Assembly: GCA_965116665.1 (NCBI GenBank)
Contig: OZ220709.1
Span: 558,001 to 622,000 of the forward strand
Origin: Aldehydirespirator sp965116665
GTDB lineage: Bacteria; Actinomycetota; Acidimicrobiia; Acidimicrobiales; Aldehydirespiratoraceae
DNA length: 64,000 nt
Direction of reading: 5' to 3'
Shown in pieces: positions 8,455 through 16,948 of this stretch. The notes beneath the pieces are model-generated. The model made no database searches and was not told the DNA's origin. It was given only the letters and a program-made list of their open reading frames with translations. Each line of letters starts with the position of its first letter. The first letter of the stretch is position 1. Position numbers and translations under genes: made by a program.

Positions 8455-9569
8455 GTGCGGTCCTCAGCGGGAAGGCGCTCGCCGAAGATCCCGGCGGGAC
8501 GCAGCAGCAGGACACCGATCAGCACCGTGAAGGCGACCGCGTCGCGCAGCTGCGACACGCCGCTGACCCCCAGCGGCTCCAGAATCAGCAGCGGGCCCAC
8601 CGACTCGGCCACGCCGATCGACAGCCCTCCGGCCATGGCGCCGCCCAGATGTCCGATACCTCCCACCACCGCGGCGCTGAACGCCTTGATGCCGGGCAGG
8701 AAGCCCGTGGTGTGGATCACGCTGCGGAACAGGATCCCCCACAGGATCCCGGCCAGGCCGGCCATGGCTCCGCCCACCGCGAACACCTTGACGATGGTGC
8801 GGTTCACGTTGATGCCCATCAGGGCGGCGATCTCGGCGTCCTCGGCCACGGCCCGCATCGCCTTGCCGCCCTTGGTGTGCTCCACCAGGTACCACAGCAC
8901 CAGCATCGACACCGCGGCCACCACCACCACGAGGATCCGGGCCCCCTCGATCTGCAGGAAGGTGTGCTTGTCCTTCACCCAGTCGGGCACATCCGGGTAG
9001 GCCTTGGCGGCCGGGCCCAGCAGCACGATGGAGGCGTTCTGGATGAAGAACGACACCCCGATGGACGTGATCAGCGGTATCAGCCGGGGAGAGCCCCGCA
9101 GCGGGCGGTACGCGACCCGTTCCATGATCACGGCGGTCAGGGTGCACACGATCATCGAGACGATCACGATCAATAGCAGCGACCCGATGAAGTTGCTCTC
9201 CCACAGGCCGGCGTCGGCCAGCTTGTTGGAGGTGATCATGCCGGTCATGGCGCCCACCATGAACACCTCGCCGTGGGCGAAGTTGATGAACCCGAGCACG
9301 CCGTAGACCATCGAGTAGCCCAGCGCGATCAGGCCGTACATGCAGCCCTGGGCCACGCCCGAGACGATGAGACCCCGGAACTGGGCTGCGGTCAGGCCGG
9401 TCGCGTCGGGGTTCGCCCACCGGGCGAATGGATTGTCGGTGTCGATCTCCTGGGCGATGAAGGCCAGGATCCCGGCCACGACGACCGCGAGGATCGCCAC
9501 TCGCAGGAAAGTCAGGAACCGGTCGACGCCGGTGCGGGGCGCGCCTTTGGCGCGGCCTCCTCGGATCAT
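8451..9569 (-). CDS. livH: Liv-type ABC transporter permease LivH
   Basis: A 372-residue multi-spanning permease. The family core is visible in QGCMYGLIALGYSMVYGVLG, FINFAHGEVFMVGAM and MRAVAEDAEIAALMGINVN (the cytoplasmic loop contacting the ATPase). It has a ~60-residue N-terminal addition with one extra hydrophobic helix. I use the ATG of MIRGGRAKG: TAGGAT lies 7 bases upstream, and longer in-frame options read through the intergenic repeat. It is the first gene of the transporter operon. No substrate-binding protein is adjacent; the nearest is at 15.6-16.9 kb. Confidence 0.9.
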   Translation of the reverse strand: MIRGGRAKGAPRTGVDRFLTFLRVAILAVVVAGILAFIAQEIDTDNPFARWANPDATGLTAAQFRGLIVSGVAQGCMYGLIALGYSMVYGVLGFINFAHGEVFMVGAMTGMITSNKLADAGLWESNFIGSLLLIVIVSMIVCTLTAVIMERVAYRPLRGSPRLIPLITSIGVSFFIQNASIVLLGPAAKAYPDVPDWVKDKHTFLQIEGARILVVVVAAVSMLVLWYLVEHTKGGKAMRAVAEDAEIAALMGINVNRTIVKVFAVGGAMAGLAGILWGILFRSVIHTTGFLPGIKAFSAAVVGGIGHLGGAMAGGLSIGVAESVGPLLILEPLGVSGVSQLRDAVAFTVLIGVLLLRPAGIFGERLPAEDRT

Positions 9570-9576
9570 CGGAGCG

Positions 9577-9582
9577 ATCCTA
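9577..9582 (-). promoter_or_regulatory. Putative -10 of the livHMGF operon
   Basis: TAGGAT on the minus strand, 7 bases before the livH ATG, predicting a leaderless transcript. The same hexamer with the same spacing occurs before the CoA ligase gene starting at 28569. Confidence 0.45.
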
Positions 9583-9637
9583 GTGTCATATGCCGGGCCA
9601 ACTGGCGTAATCGAAGGGACCGCAGGAGCGCGGCCTC

Positions 9638-9684
9638 GGCCCGAGCGGCCCGTGAGCGCATCGGACAAGGGCGGGAGTGACACC
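9638..9684. repeat. Dispersed intergenic repeat, copy 1
   Basis: A ~47-base sequence between livH and the ThDP enzyme gene. The first 23 bases are identical to 47227-47249, and the following ~24 (ACAAG, then CGGGAG, then CACC) match the second copy with a few differences and a two-base gap. It lies outside coding sequence. A more degenerate relative may be present near 49711-49741. Confidence 0.6.
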
Positions 9685-9724
9685 GCTCTTGGCGTGACGG
9701 GTTCTTGCTCATCGGCGCCCGACC

Positions 9725-11365
9725 CTAGCGCCGGACCCGCAGCAGCGGCCACGGGTCGGGCTCGTCCGCGATGTCGACCACCACCATCGACGGCCCCCGA
9801 TGGGCCAGGGACCTCGCCAGCACCGCCGGCAGCGTCTCGGGGCCGGCGGCTCGCTCGGTCCTCACGCCGAAGCTCTCACCGAAAGCGATCCAGTCGGGGT
9901 TGCGGAGGGCCGACGCGATGGTCCGGTCCGGGCCGAAGCGCTGCCGCTGCAGCCGCTGGACGTTGCCGTAGGCGCCGTTGTCGAACAGCAGCACGTTGGT
10001 GTCGATGCCGTGCTGCACCGCAGTGGCGAACTCGGTGGCGGTGAACAGCATCCCGCCGTCGCCGACGATCGTCAGCTGGGTCCGGTCCGGTGCCGCCGCG
10101 GCGGCACCGATGCCGTGGGCGACCCCCGCGCCGAGCGTCCCCGCCCCGCCGGTGGAGAGGTACGTCCGGGGCCGGCGGTGCTCGTAGGCGATGTGGGCTG
10201 CGAAGGCGATCTGGGTCACATCCTCGACGATGATCCCGTCGTCGGGCATCACCGACCGTATGGCCCGCAGGTAGCTCAGCTGGGGCTCGAGACGAGCGAT
10301 CCGCTCGAAGTGCCGGGCCCTCAGCTCGGCCAGCTCCCCGGTGCGGTCCTCCCGTCGACGGTTGTGCCGGCCCAGGGCGTCGACGAGCAGCCGGCACGCG
10401 GCGTCGGCGTCGCCGTGAACGCCGACGGTGCCGGTGCGGTAGCGGTCGAGTTCGGTCGCATCGATGTTGACCTGCACGATCTGCTGCCCGTCGGGCACGC
10501 CCCACTCGACGTTCGGGAACTCCATGCGGGTGCCGATGCCCAGCACCACGTCGGAGCTGGGCCACAGGTCGCGGCCCATCGTCAGGTAGGCGTGCAGGCG
10601 GTGGCGCGTGTCGAGCACACCGAGTCCCATGTGCCGGGCGAACACCGGAGCTTCCAGCATCTCGGCCAGCTCCCTGACCGGCTCGGACGCGTCCTGGGCG
10701 CCGCCGCCCACCATGATCAGGGGACGCCGGGCCCGGCCCAGGATCCGGGCCGCCTCCTCGATCCTCCCGCCGTCGATCGAAGGCATGACCGCATTGGGCC
10801 CGGTGAGGATGCCGTCGGCCGGCTGGCTCCACACATCGACGGGCACCTCCACGGCCACCGGGCGGGGGACCCCCGACACCAGCTCGTCGATCGCCTTCTG
10901 CCACACGCCGGCGGCGTCGATGCCGCAGCCGATGTAGTCGGTGTGCTTGGTCAACTGGCGCAGCGCGGCCGCCGGATCGGGCAGGTCGTGCAGGATTCCC
11001 GTGCCCCGGCCCCGCCAGATGGACGGCAGGGCGCCGATCACCGCCAGCACCCGGGCGTTGCCCCAGTAGGCGCTGGTGAGACCGGCGGCGGCGTTGAGCA
11101 TCCCCGGGCCGGGCACCACGCAGAGCGCGGCAGGACGGCCGGTGACCTGGGCCGCGCCCAGGGCCATGTAGGCCGCCCCCTGCTCGTGGCGGGTCGCGAC
11201 GGTTCTGATGTCCCGGGCGTCGACCAGCTCGTCGAAGAAGTCGTCGTTCTGCACGCCCGGGAGGCAGAACAGCGTGTCCACGCCCACCGCCCGCAGCGCC
11301 TCGACCGCGAGCCCCGCGACGGTCGGTGACCGCTGCGGGGGGATCCCGGCGCCGATCGAGTTCAT
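9725..11365 (-). CDS. Thiamine-diphosphate-dependent decarboxylase/acetolactate-synthase-like enzyme
   Basis: A 546-residue ThDP enzyme with the three canonical domains: Pyr domain with the catalytic glutamate in ATRHEQGAAYMA, the central domain (RRPLIMVGGGAQDASEP), and the PP domain with GDGGMLFTATEF leading to LLFDNGAYGN, the metal/diphosphate motif. It resembles acetolactate synthase and benzoylformate-decarboxylase-like proteins, but it lies last in a ring-cleavage operon, not beside ilvN/ilvC. A decarboxylase or carboligase acting on a 2-oxo acid from that pathway is a reasonable inference. The start is the ATG of MNSIGAG; longer extensions lack family similarity. Confidence 0.82.
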   Translation of the reverse strand: MNSIGAGIPPQRSPTVAGLAVEALRAVGVDTLFCLPGVQNDDFFDELVDARDIRTVATRHEQGAAYMALGAAQVTGRPAALCVVPGPGMLNAAAGLTSAYWGNARVLAVIGALPSIWRGRGTGILHDLPDPAAALRQLTKHTDYIGCGIDAAGVWQKAIDELVSGVPRPVAVEVPVDVWSQPADGILTGPNAVMPSIDGGRIEEAARILGRARRPLIMVGGGAQDASEPVRELAEMLEAPVFARHMGLGVLDTRHRLHAYLTMGRDLWPSSDVVLGIGTRMEFPNVEWGVPDGQQIVQVNIDATELDRYRTGTVGVHGDADAACRLLVDALGRHNRRREDRTGELAELRARHFERIARLEPQLSYLRAIRSVMPDDGIIVEDVTQIAFAAHIAYEHRRPRTYLSTGGAGTLGAGVAHGIGAAAAAPDRTQLTIVGDGGMLFTATEFATAVQHGIDTNVLLFDNGAYGNVQRLQRQRFGPDRTIASALRNPDWIAFGESFGVRTERAAGPETLPAVLARSLAHRGPSMVVVDIADEPDPWPLLRVRR

Positions 11366-11400
11366 GGCCGGCCGTGCTGGGTGCTGAGTTCGGCTCTGGC

Positions 11401-12237
11401 TCAGCCCACGACGCAGGTGTTGACCATCTCTCCCACACCCGCGATGGCGGTGCGAACCACGGCCCCCGGCTTCAGCCATTCCTGCGGGTCGCGGGCCATG
11501 CCCACGCCGCCGGGTGTCCCGGTGGCGATGATGTCGCCCGGGTCGAGGGTCAGGATCGTGCTCAAGTCGGCCACGAGCTCGGCCGGTCCGAAGACCAGCT
11601 GGTCGGTGTTGGAGGACTGTTTGGTGACGCCGTCGACGGTGCAGCTCACGTCGAGGCCCGAGCCGTCGCCGATCTCGTCGGTGGTCACCAGCGCGGGACC
11701 GACCGGCGTGGACCCCTCGAAGGTCTTTCCGGCCAGGAACTGGATGGTGCGGGTCTGCCAGTCCCGGATCGACACGTCGTTGAGCACCGTGAACCCGGCG
11801 ATGGCCGCGGCCGCCTCGGACAGGCTCGCGTTGCGGACCTCACGCCCGATGACCACCGCCAGCTCGACTTCCCAGTCGGCGTTGGTGGACACTTCCGGCG
11901 GCGGCAGCCGGATCGGGTCGTAGGGGCCGGTGAGCGCCCTCCGGTACTTGGCGAAGTAGATGGGTGCGGTGGGCAGCGGGCTGTTGGTCTCCGCGGCATG
12001 GTCGCGGTAGTTGAGCCCGACGCAGACGATCTTGTCGGGGGCGGGCACCACCGGAGCCAGGTCCGCGCCGTCCAGCTGTACCGTGCCGCCCGCATCGCCG
12101 ACCGGCAAGGAGCCCGACGTGACCGGTCCGGCCGCCAGAACGGCCCGAACATCGGGCGCGTCCAGCAGCACTATCTCGTCGCCGGCCACCCGACCGGCAT
12201 GGGTGTCGCCGTCGGTCCGGACGGTTACGAGTCGCAT
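11401..12237 (-). CDS. Fumarylacetoacetate hydrolase-family protein
   Basis: A 278-residue FAH-fold protein. The catalytic/metal region is clear: CVGLNYRDHAAE, IYFAKYRRALTGP, then ADWEVELAVVIGREVRN carrying the metal-binding glutamates, and DIIATGTPGGVGMARDP. Relatives hydrolyse or isomerise 2-hydroxyhepta-2,4-diene-1,7-dioate, oxaloacetate or acylpyruvates. Position between a LigAB dioxygenase and a ThDP enzyme supports action on a ring-fission product. A GGGAG Shine-Dalgarno lies 6-7 bases before the chosen ATG (MRLVTV). Confidence 0.85.
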   Translation of the reverse strand: MRLVTVRTDGDTHAGRVAGDEIVLLDAPDVRAVLAAGPVTSGSLPVGDAGGTVQLDGADLAPVVPAPDKIVCVGLNYRDHAAETNSPLPTAPIYFAKYRRALTGPYDPIRLPPPEVSTNADWEVELAVVIGREVRNASLSEAAAAIAGFTVLNDVSIRDWQTRTIQFLAGKTFEGSTPVGPALVTTDEIGDGSGLDVSCTVDGVTKQSSNTDQLVFGPAELVADLSTILTLDPGDIIATGTPGGVGMARDPQEWLKPGAVVRTAIAGVGEMVNTCVVG

Positions 12238-12268
12238 GGGGTTCTCCCGTTGGGTGGGGGATGGGTCT

Positions 12269-13087
12269 CTAATTGATCTCGATGTCGGCGATGGTGCAGC
12301 CGACCGCGAATATCGGGATGGGAGCGTAGAAGTGCACCGTGCCGCGCCCCGCACCGGCCGCCGCGGCGGCAATGTACGTCCGGATCTCGAAGCCGCCCTG
12401 GCCGGCTTCGAGGTACGTGTCGGTGTCGCGGTAGGCACACAGCCGTTCACGGTCGCCGCCGCACCACACTTCGAGGAAGTCGCGGTCCCAGGCCTCGTTG
12501 ATGCGTCCCGAGTCGGGGGTGGCCGGCCAGTGCGAGATCCCGCCGGTTCCGATCACCGCGATGCGCTCGGCGGCGCTGTCGGCGGCCCGGCGCAGAGCCT
12601 CGCCGAAGGCCCAGGCCCTCGACAGCGGGGTCAGCGGCGGGCCCTGGCAGTTGATGTTGGCCGGGATGATGGGCACATCGAAGCCAGGCGTCAGGAAGTG
12701 CAGGGGCACCGCGATGCCGTGGTCAAGACGCCACTCCTCGGCGTAGGCCACGTCACAGGTATGCATCACGCTCTCTATGAGGCGTCGGGACAGATCCGGG
12801 TTGCCGGGGGCGCGGAACCTGTCGATGCGCAGCCACTCGGGGTCCTCGATGGGTCCCTCGTAGTAGTCGGCCATGCCCATGGCGAAGGCGGGCATGTTGT
12901 TCATGAAGAAGTTGGCGAAGTGCTCCGCGGCGATGACTACCAGGGCATCGGGCTCGGCCGCCTCGAGCCGCAGCCGCATGGCATCGAAGGCGGCGTAGAA
13001 CGCGTCGCGCGCCTCCGGATCGGCTCGCTCGGAGCGGCCGGTGATGCCGGGGGCGTGGCTGCACACCCCCGCGTACACCAACGGCAT
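12269..13087 (-). CDS. Class III extradiol ring-cleavage dioxygenase, catalytic LigB-type subunit
   Basis: A 272-residue LigB-fold protein. VCSHAPG near residue 10 supplies the first iron-ligand histidine, AEHFANFF (about 54-61) the second, and a downstream acidic residue should complete the 2-His-1-carboxylate site. The segment RIAVIGTGGISHWP is family typical and contains the catalytic-histidine region. It opens catechol-type rings with O2. Its ATG shares a base with the stop of the upstream small LigA-like gene (TGATG), so the two subunits are made together. The exact aromatic substrate is not readable. Confidence 0.85.
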   Translation of the reverse strand: MPLVYAGVCSHAPGITGRSERADPEARDAFYAAFDAMRLRLEAAEPDALVVIAAEHFANFFMNNMPAFAMGMADYYEGPIEDPEWLRIDRFRAPGNPDLSRRLIESVMHTCDVAYAEEWRLDHGIAVPLHFLTPGFDVPIIPANINCQGPPLTPLSRAWAFGEALRRAADSAAERIAVIGTGGISHWPATPDSGRINEAWDRDFLEVWCGGDRERLCAYRDTDTYLEAGQGGFEIRTYIAAAAAGAGRGTVHFYAPIPIFAVGCTIADIEIN

Positions 13088-13434
13088 CAGCCCGGATCCT
13101 GGCCTAGACGACGGCTGTGGGACTCCACGCCCTCGTAGCCGGCCAGCGCGTACACACCCGCTCGCACCGGTCCGTGGCGCTCGACACCGTCGCGCATGCG
13201 CTGGAGGTAGTCCGACCATTCGATCCCGAAGAACGCGGCGAAGTGCATCAGGATCTGACCGTTGACACCGAGGTGGTAGAGCAGACCGATGTCGGGCTCG
13301 AGGAGAGCGCCTCGCTCTTCCTCATCGAGGTCGTAGCCGGCGATCGCCGCCTGCGGGTCGGTGCGGTAGGCCTGCTGGATCCGCTCGTCGCGGTTGAGCT
13401 CGTACAGGAACTTCTGCACGTTGTACAGGCTCAT
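13087..13434 (-). CDS. LigA-like small subunit of extradiol dioxygenase
   Basis: A 115-residue helical protein of the LigA/PCA 4,5-dioxygenase alpha type: VQKFLYELNRDERIQQAYRT, then YDLDEEERGALLEPDIGLLY and LGVNGQILMHFAAFFG. LigA subunits cap the active site of LigB. It is the first gene of the four-gene ring-cleavage operon running down to 9725. TAGTCT (13444-13449) lies 9 bases before its ATG. Confidence 0.82.
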   Translation of the reverse strand: MSLYNVQKFLYELNRDERIQQAYRTDPQAAIAGYDLDEEERGALLEPDIGLLYHLGVNGQILMHFAAFFGIEWSDYLQRMRDGVERHGPVRAGVYALAGYEGVESHSRRLGQDPG

Positions 13435-13443
13435 CGAAGCGCC

Positions 13444-13449
13444 AGACTA
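13444..13449 (-). promoter_or_regulatory. Putative -10 of the ring-cleavage operon
   Basis: TAGTCT on the minus strand, 9 bases before the LigA-like ATG, predicting little or no leader. The oppositely oriented thioesterase gene begins 82 bases away, so the gap is a divergent control region. Confidence 0.38.
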
Positions 13450-13516
13450 CCAGTGTGTCCTGCGCATTCTTGAGAGCTAACCGGGTGAGCGGCCGGCGTC
13501 GACGGACAGCTCCGGC

Positions 13517-14308
13517 ATGAGCCGATTCGATGCCGAGACGGCGGTGGAACCAGTCGGCGAGGGCCTGTGGGCCACCCGCCTGTCGGCCGGCTGGAACATC
13601 GCCGACAACGCCAACGGCGGCTACGCGCTCACGTCGGTGCTGAAGGCTATGCGCTCGCTGGTGCCCCATCCCGACCCGATCTCGGTGACCACCCACTTCC
13701 TGCGCCCGGCCCGGGGCGACACCGACGCCGAGGTGGGGGCCTCGGTGGTTCGGTCGGGCCGCACGGTGAGCACGCTGAGGGGATCGCTGTGGCAGGAGGG
13801 CAAGCAGCGGCTCGAGGTGGTGGCTGCCTTCTCCGATCTCTCAGCCCGCGGCGGCGCAGGACCGGAGATCGCGCAGGCGCCGCCGGCGATCCCGCCGGTG
13901 GAGGACTGCGTCCATCGGGGATCGCTCGAGCAGGGGGTTGAACTGCCGATCCTCTCCCGGGTCGATGTGCATGTGCATCCCGACCACGCGCCCGCGGGGG
14001 CCAGCGACCGGGCCCTGATCGACGGCTGGATCCGCTTCAGCGACGGGGCCGAGCCTTCCATGATGGCGCTGCCGTTCTTCGCCGACGCCCTGCCGCCGTC
14101 GCTGTACCCCCTGCTGGGCTTCGTCGGGTGGGTGCCCACCATCGAGCTGACGGTCCACGCCCGGCGAATCCCGGCACCGGGATGGCTTCAGGTCCGCCAG
14201 GAGAGCCACGACCTCCACGACGGCCGGATGATCGAGTCGGGCTCGCTGTGGGACTCCACCGGCGCGCTGGTGGCCGCCTCCCGCCAGATCGGCCTGCTGC
14301 TCATCTGA
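13517..14308 (+). CDS. Acyl-CoA thioesterase family protein (double hotdog)
   Basis: A 263-residue protein resembling the 4HBT_3/TesB-like double-hotdog thioesterases: the first hotdog has NGGYALTSVLKAM and TTHFLRPAR, the second has the RFSDGAEPSMMALPFFADA to FVGWVPTIELTVHARR stretch. Such enzymes hydrolyse acyl-CoA thioesters. It is divergent from the ring-cleavage operon and convergent with the secreted-protein gene at 14331. Substrate unknown. Confidence 0.75.
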   Translation: MSRFDAETAVEPVGEGLWATRLSAGWNIADNANGGYALTSVLKAMRSLVPHPDPISVTTHFLRPARGDTDAEVGASVVRSGRTVSTLRGSLWQEGKQRLEVVAAFSDLSARGGAGPEIAQAPPAIPPVEDCVHRGSLEQGVELPILSRVDVHVHPDHAPAGASDRALIDGWIRFSDGAEPSMMALPFFADALPPSLYPLLGFVGWVPTIELTVHARRIPAPGWLQVRQESHDLHDGRMIESGSLWDSTGALVAASRQIGLLLI

Positions 14309-14330
14309 GCGGCAGACCCGCTGCTGGTGG

Positions 14331-15575
14331 CTACTGGTAGATGATCAGGTCGGGCATCGGCTCCATTGCCGCGACCTCCTGTGGGGTCATCAGCGGCGTG
14401 TCCTGGGTGAAGAACAGCTTGAAGGCCGGCCGCTGCGACGGTTCGGCGGCGGCGAAGAGCCGGTAGCCCCTCAGCTTGGCGCGCGGGGTCCCGATGCCGT
14501 CCATGTCGATCGACAACTCGACGCCGGGTTGGGGCACGATCTCGTCGCGGTCGTGCAGCATGCGGCCGGCGAACTGGTGCACCATCAGGATCTTCGGGGG
14601 AAGCCCCTCGGACTCCACGAGCGCGGAGAGGTACTCGAGCACCTCGTTCACCTGGCTGCCGGTGATGCCGCCGATGGCCTGTCCGGGGCGGACCCCCAGC
14701 GGCTCGGTCGCGAATTCCGGGTCCAGGGCCATGTGGACGAAGGGCTCCTTCAGGAAGTCCTCGAGGAGCTGCACCTCCCTGAGCGGGTCGCTCCAGCCGA
14801 TCTGGTTGTCGAGGAACAGGAGCAGCCCGTGCTCCCGGGCCGCCTCAACGTAGGGGGCGATGCGATCATGCGGGAGCCGGTACATCCAGGTTCCGTCCGA
14901 TGTGGGGTTCGCCTGGGCGACGCCGGTGATGAGGTGATAGGCCCCGATCGCGCCGAGCGGTCCGTTCAGCCGGTCGTATTGCTCGACCCACACGCTGATG
15001 TTCTCGGCCACTTCCGCGGGAGTCCCGTGACCGAGCACTCCCATCGCCCGGACGCCGGGGTGGCCGTAGAAGGCTACGACTTGGGCCGCCAGCGACGTGA
15101 CGCTCATTGGCGACGACCAGGTCCAGACGCCCGGCTCGCCGTGAGTGGTCAGCACCCGCCGGCCGGGCAACAGCCGCCCGCTCCAGTCCCCGGAGTGGGC
15201 CCGTACTCTCAGCGCGACCGTGACGAGGTCGTCGGCGAACCGCCGGGCCGCGACGCGGATCTCGATGCCCTCATGAGTGATCGGCGAGCTCGACCGCCAG
15301 CGGGCGCTCCGGGCGCTCACCGGCAGCAGGCGCTTGCGCGCCAGCAGGGGCTCGCCCCAGGCGCCGTCGTCGGACCGCACTTGCAACCCGATCTCGACCC
15401 TTCCGTCCGGGAGCCACCTGGCGCCGATACGCGCCTCGATGTCGGTGTGCAGCGCCGCTTCCTGGGCTGCGGCCACCGGGTTTCCCCATACCAGCGCGCC
15501 CCATATCAACGCGCCCCATATCAGCGTAAAGGCGACCGTCAGCGCGGTCGCGGCCGCGCCGGTGCGTCGTCTCAC
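14331..15575 (-). CDS. Secreted protein of unknown function
   Basis: A 414-residue protein with a positively charged start and a long hydrophobic helix ending near A-A-A (signal peptide). The hydrophobic core repeats I/V-W-G-A-L, and the DNA there is a short tandem repeat (about 15490-15530). The mature protein has a beta-rich N-terminal part with repeated R(V/L)xV.LRVR-like strands, then an alpha/beta part with LLLFLDNQIGWSDP and FVHMALDPEFAT, which suggests a TIM-barrel-like or glycoside-hydrolase-like fold; this is a guess. It lies 15 bases after the Liv-type binding lipoprotein gene and is probably co-transcribed with it. Confidence 0.7.
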   Translation of the reverse strand: MRRRTGAAATALTVAFTLIWGALIWGALVWGNPVAAAQEAALHTDIEARIGARWLPDGRVEIGLQVRSDDGAWGEPLLARKRLLPVSARSARWRSSSPITHEGIEIRVAARRFADDLVTVALRVRAHSGDWSGRLLPGRRVLTTHGEPGVWTWSSPMSVTSLAAQVVAFYGHPGVRAMGVLGHGTPAEVAENISVWVEQYDRLNGPLGAIGAYHLITGVAQANPTSDGTWMYRLPHDRIAPYVEAAREHGLLLFLDNQIGWSDPLREVQLLEDFLKEPFVHMALDPEFATEPLGVRPGQAIGGITGSQVNEVLEYLSALVESEGLPPKILMVHQFAGRMLHDRDEIVPQPGVELSIDMDGIGTPRAKLRGYRLFAAAEPSQRPAFKLFFTQDTPLMTPQEVAAMEPMPDLIIYQ

Positions 15576-15590
15576 TCCGGGAAGACCTGA

Positions 15591-16910
15591 TCAAGCCCCG
15601 GGCTCGGGGGCGAATTCGAAGACGACGTTGGACCGGCTGGCTTCTATGTTGTCGGGATCGAGGTGGTGGATGACGGTGGTCTTCTGCGAGCCGCAGTCCC
15701 CGAAGCTGTCGCAGTTGATCGTGCCGATGACGCCGCTGTATCCGTCGACGGCGTTCAGGTGCTGCCTGACGCCGGCCCGGTCGATGATCAGGGTGCCGTC
15801 GCGGACACTGGAGGCAGCCGCTATGGCTTCGAGCAGCAGGGTGGTGGCGTCATAGGCGTGGGCCCAGTAGGGCGCGGAGGGGGGCTCGCCGTAGGTCTGC
15901 TCGTAGGCCGCCAGCAGGGTGTCGGGGGTCTGGCCGGTGCTCTGGTTGGAGGTGGCGCCGAACCGCAGGTCCGGACCTGAGAAATAGACGCCGGCCGACT
16001 GCGGCAGCGACATGAACCCGTCGTTGAGCAGGGCCGCGTCGGTGAGCAGGACCGTCTCCTCCAGGCCCGCCACTCCGGGCGCCTGATCGGTCAGGAAGTC
16101 GCCCGCGGGCTGGAATATGGGGAAGAACAGGGCTTGCGGGCCGCCGGTCGCGATCTCGGTCAGCACCGGCACCATGTCGGTGTCCTCCTTGTTGATGGCC
16201 GAGAACCCTGTGACGGTGCCGCCCAGCCGCTCGAAGCTGTCGGCGAAGGCTTGGGCTATCGATCGGGAGTAGGGGTCGCCGTCGTGGATGGCTGCGGCCG
16301 AGACGAAGCCCAGTCCCTCATAGGCGAAACGGGCCATCGCCTCCCCCACGAACAGGCCGTTGTTGGAGGTCCGGTAGTAGCCGGTGCTGTGGTTCAGGCC
16401 GGGGTTGCCGGCCAGGTCGGAGGTTAGGGTGGGCGATGTGTTGGACGGCGCGAAGAGCACCATCCCGGCGGCGGTCACCAGGGGCGCGGCGGCGACGGCC
16501 GCGGTGGAGCACGACGGCCCGATCACGCCGACCACGTCCTCGTCGGCGATGATGGTCTGGGCCGCGGCCTGGGCTCCGTCGGAGGAGCACAGGTCGTCGT
16601 AGCGGGTGCCGAGGTCGATGTCGAAGCCCTTCACGGGCCCGAAGTCCGAGACGGCGAGCTCCACGCCGCGCTGGTTGGGGATCCCCAGATAGGCCACGTC
16701 GCCGGTGATGGTGTTGAGCGAGCGGATCTGGATGGCCTCACCGGCGGGCACCTCCACGGTGCCGAGGGACCCGTCGCCGAGGTGGCCGGGATCGGGAGCA
16801 TGGGCGGTGTCGCCGGCGCCACTGCAAGCGGTCGCCGCCAGCACACCAGCAAGCACCGCGGCGAGAATCGCCTCCATGGGCGTCTGCGAAGGCCGCAACC
16901 GCGGTTTCAT
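15591..16910 (-). CDS. Liv-type ABC transporter substrate-binding lipoprotein
   Basis: A 439-residue periplasmic-binding protein (Peripla_BP_6). A lipoprotein signal ends at Cys29 (LAATAC). The fold is shown by RGVELAVSDFG, VVGVIGPSCSTAAVAAAPLV (the ligand-contacting Ser/Ala loop) and PYWAHAYDATTLLLEAI. It is a candidate partner of livHMGF, although it lies 6 kb from that operon with ring-cleavage genes between. I start at the second ATG (MKPRL): AATAAT (16918-16923) lies 7 bases upstream, whereas the ATG at 16919 would overlap that element. Confidence 0.87.
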   Translation of the reverse strand: MKPRLRPSQTPMEAILAAVLAGVLAATACSGAGDTAHAPDPGHLGDGSLGTVEVPAGEAIQIRSLNTITGDVAYLGIPNQRGVELAVSDFGPVKGFDIDLGTRYDDLCSSDGAQAAAQTIIADEDVVGVIGPSCSTAAVAAAPLVTAAGMVLFAPSNTSPTLTSDLAGNPGLNHSTGYYRTSNNGLFVGEAMARFAYEGLGFVSAAAIHDGDPYSRSIAQAFADSFERLGGTVTGFSAINKEDTDMVPVLTEIATGGPQALFFPIFQPAGDFLTDQAPGVAGLEETVLLTDAALLNDGFMSLPQSAGVYFSGPDLRFGATSNQSTGQTPDTLLAAYEQTYGEPPSAPYWAHAYDATTLLLEAIAAASSVRDGTLIIDRAGVRQHLNAVDGYSGVIGTINCDSFGDCGSQKTTVIHHLDPDNIEASRSNVVFEFAPEPGA

Positions 16911-16917
16911 CCCAACC

Positions 16918-16923
16918 ATTATT
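16918..16923 (-). promoter_or_regulatory. Putative -10 of the binding-protein gene
   Basis: AATAAT on the minus strand, a five-of-six match to the sigma-70 -10, 7 bases before the ATG at 16910. It supports a leaderless start. No recognisable -35 sits at the right distance. Confidence 0.42.
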
Positions 16924-16948
16924 CCCCGGCGCCGCCGGCCGGGCGCGT

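Noticed and set aside
9800..11329. Long open frame (about 500 codons) on the plus strand opposite the ThDP decarboxylase gene
   Set aside because: Its product is His/Gly/Val-rich with no domain logic; it is the antisense shadow of a clear enzyme in high-GC DNA.
14308..14322. Hairpin AGCGG-CAGAC-CCGCT after the thioesterase gene as a terminator
   Set aside because: Only a five-base stem, overlapping the stop codon; too weak to call.
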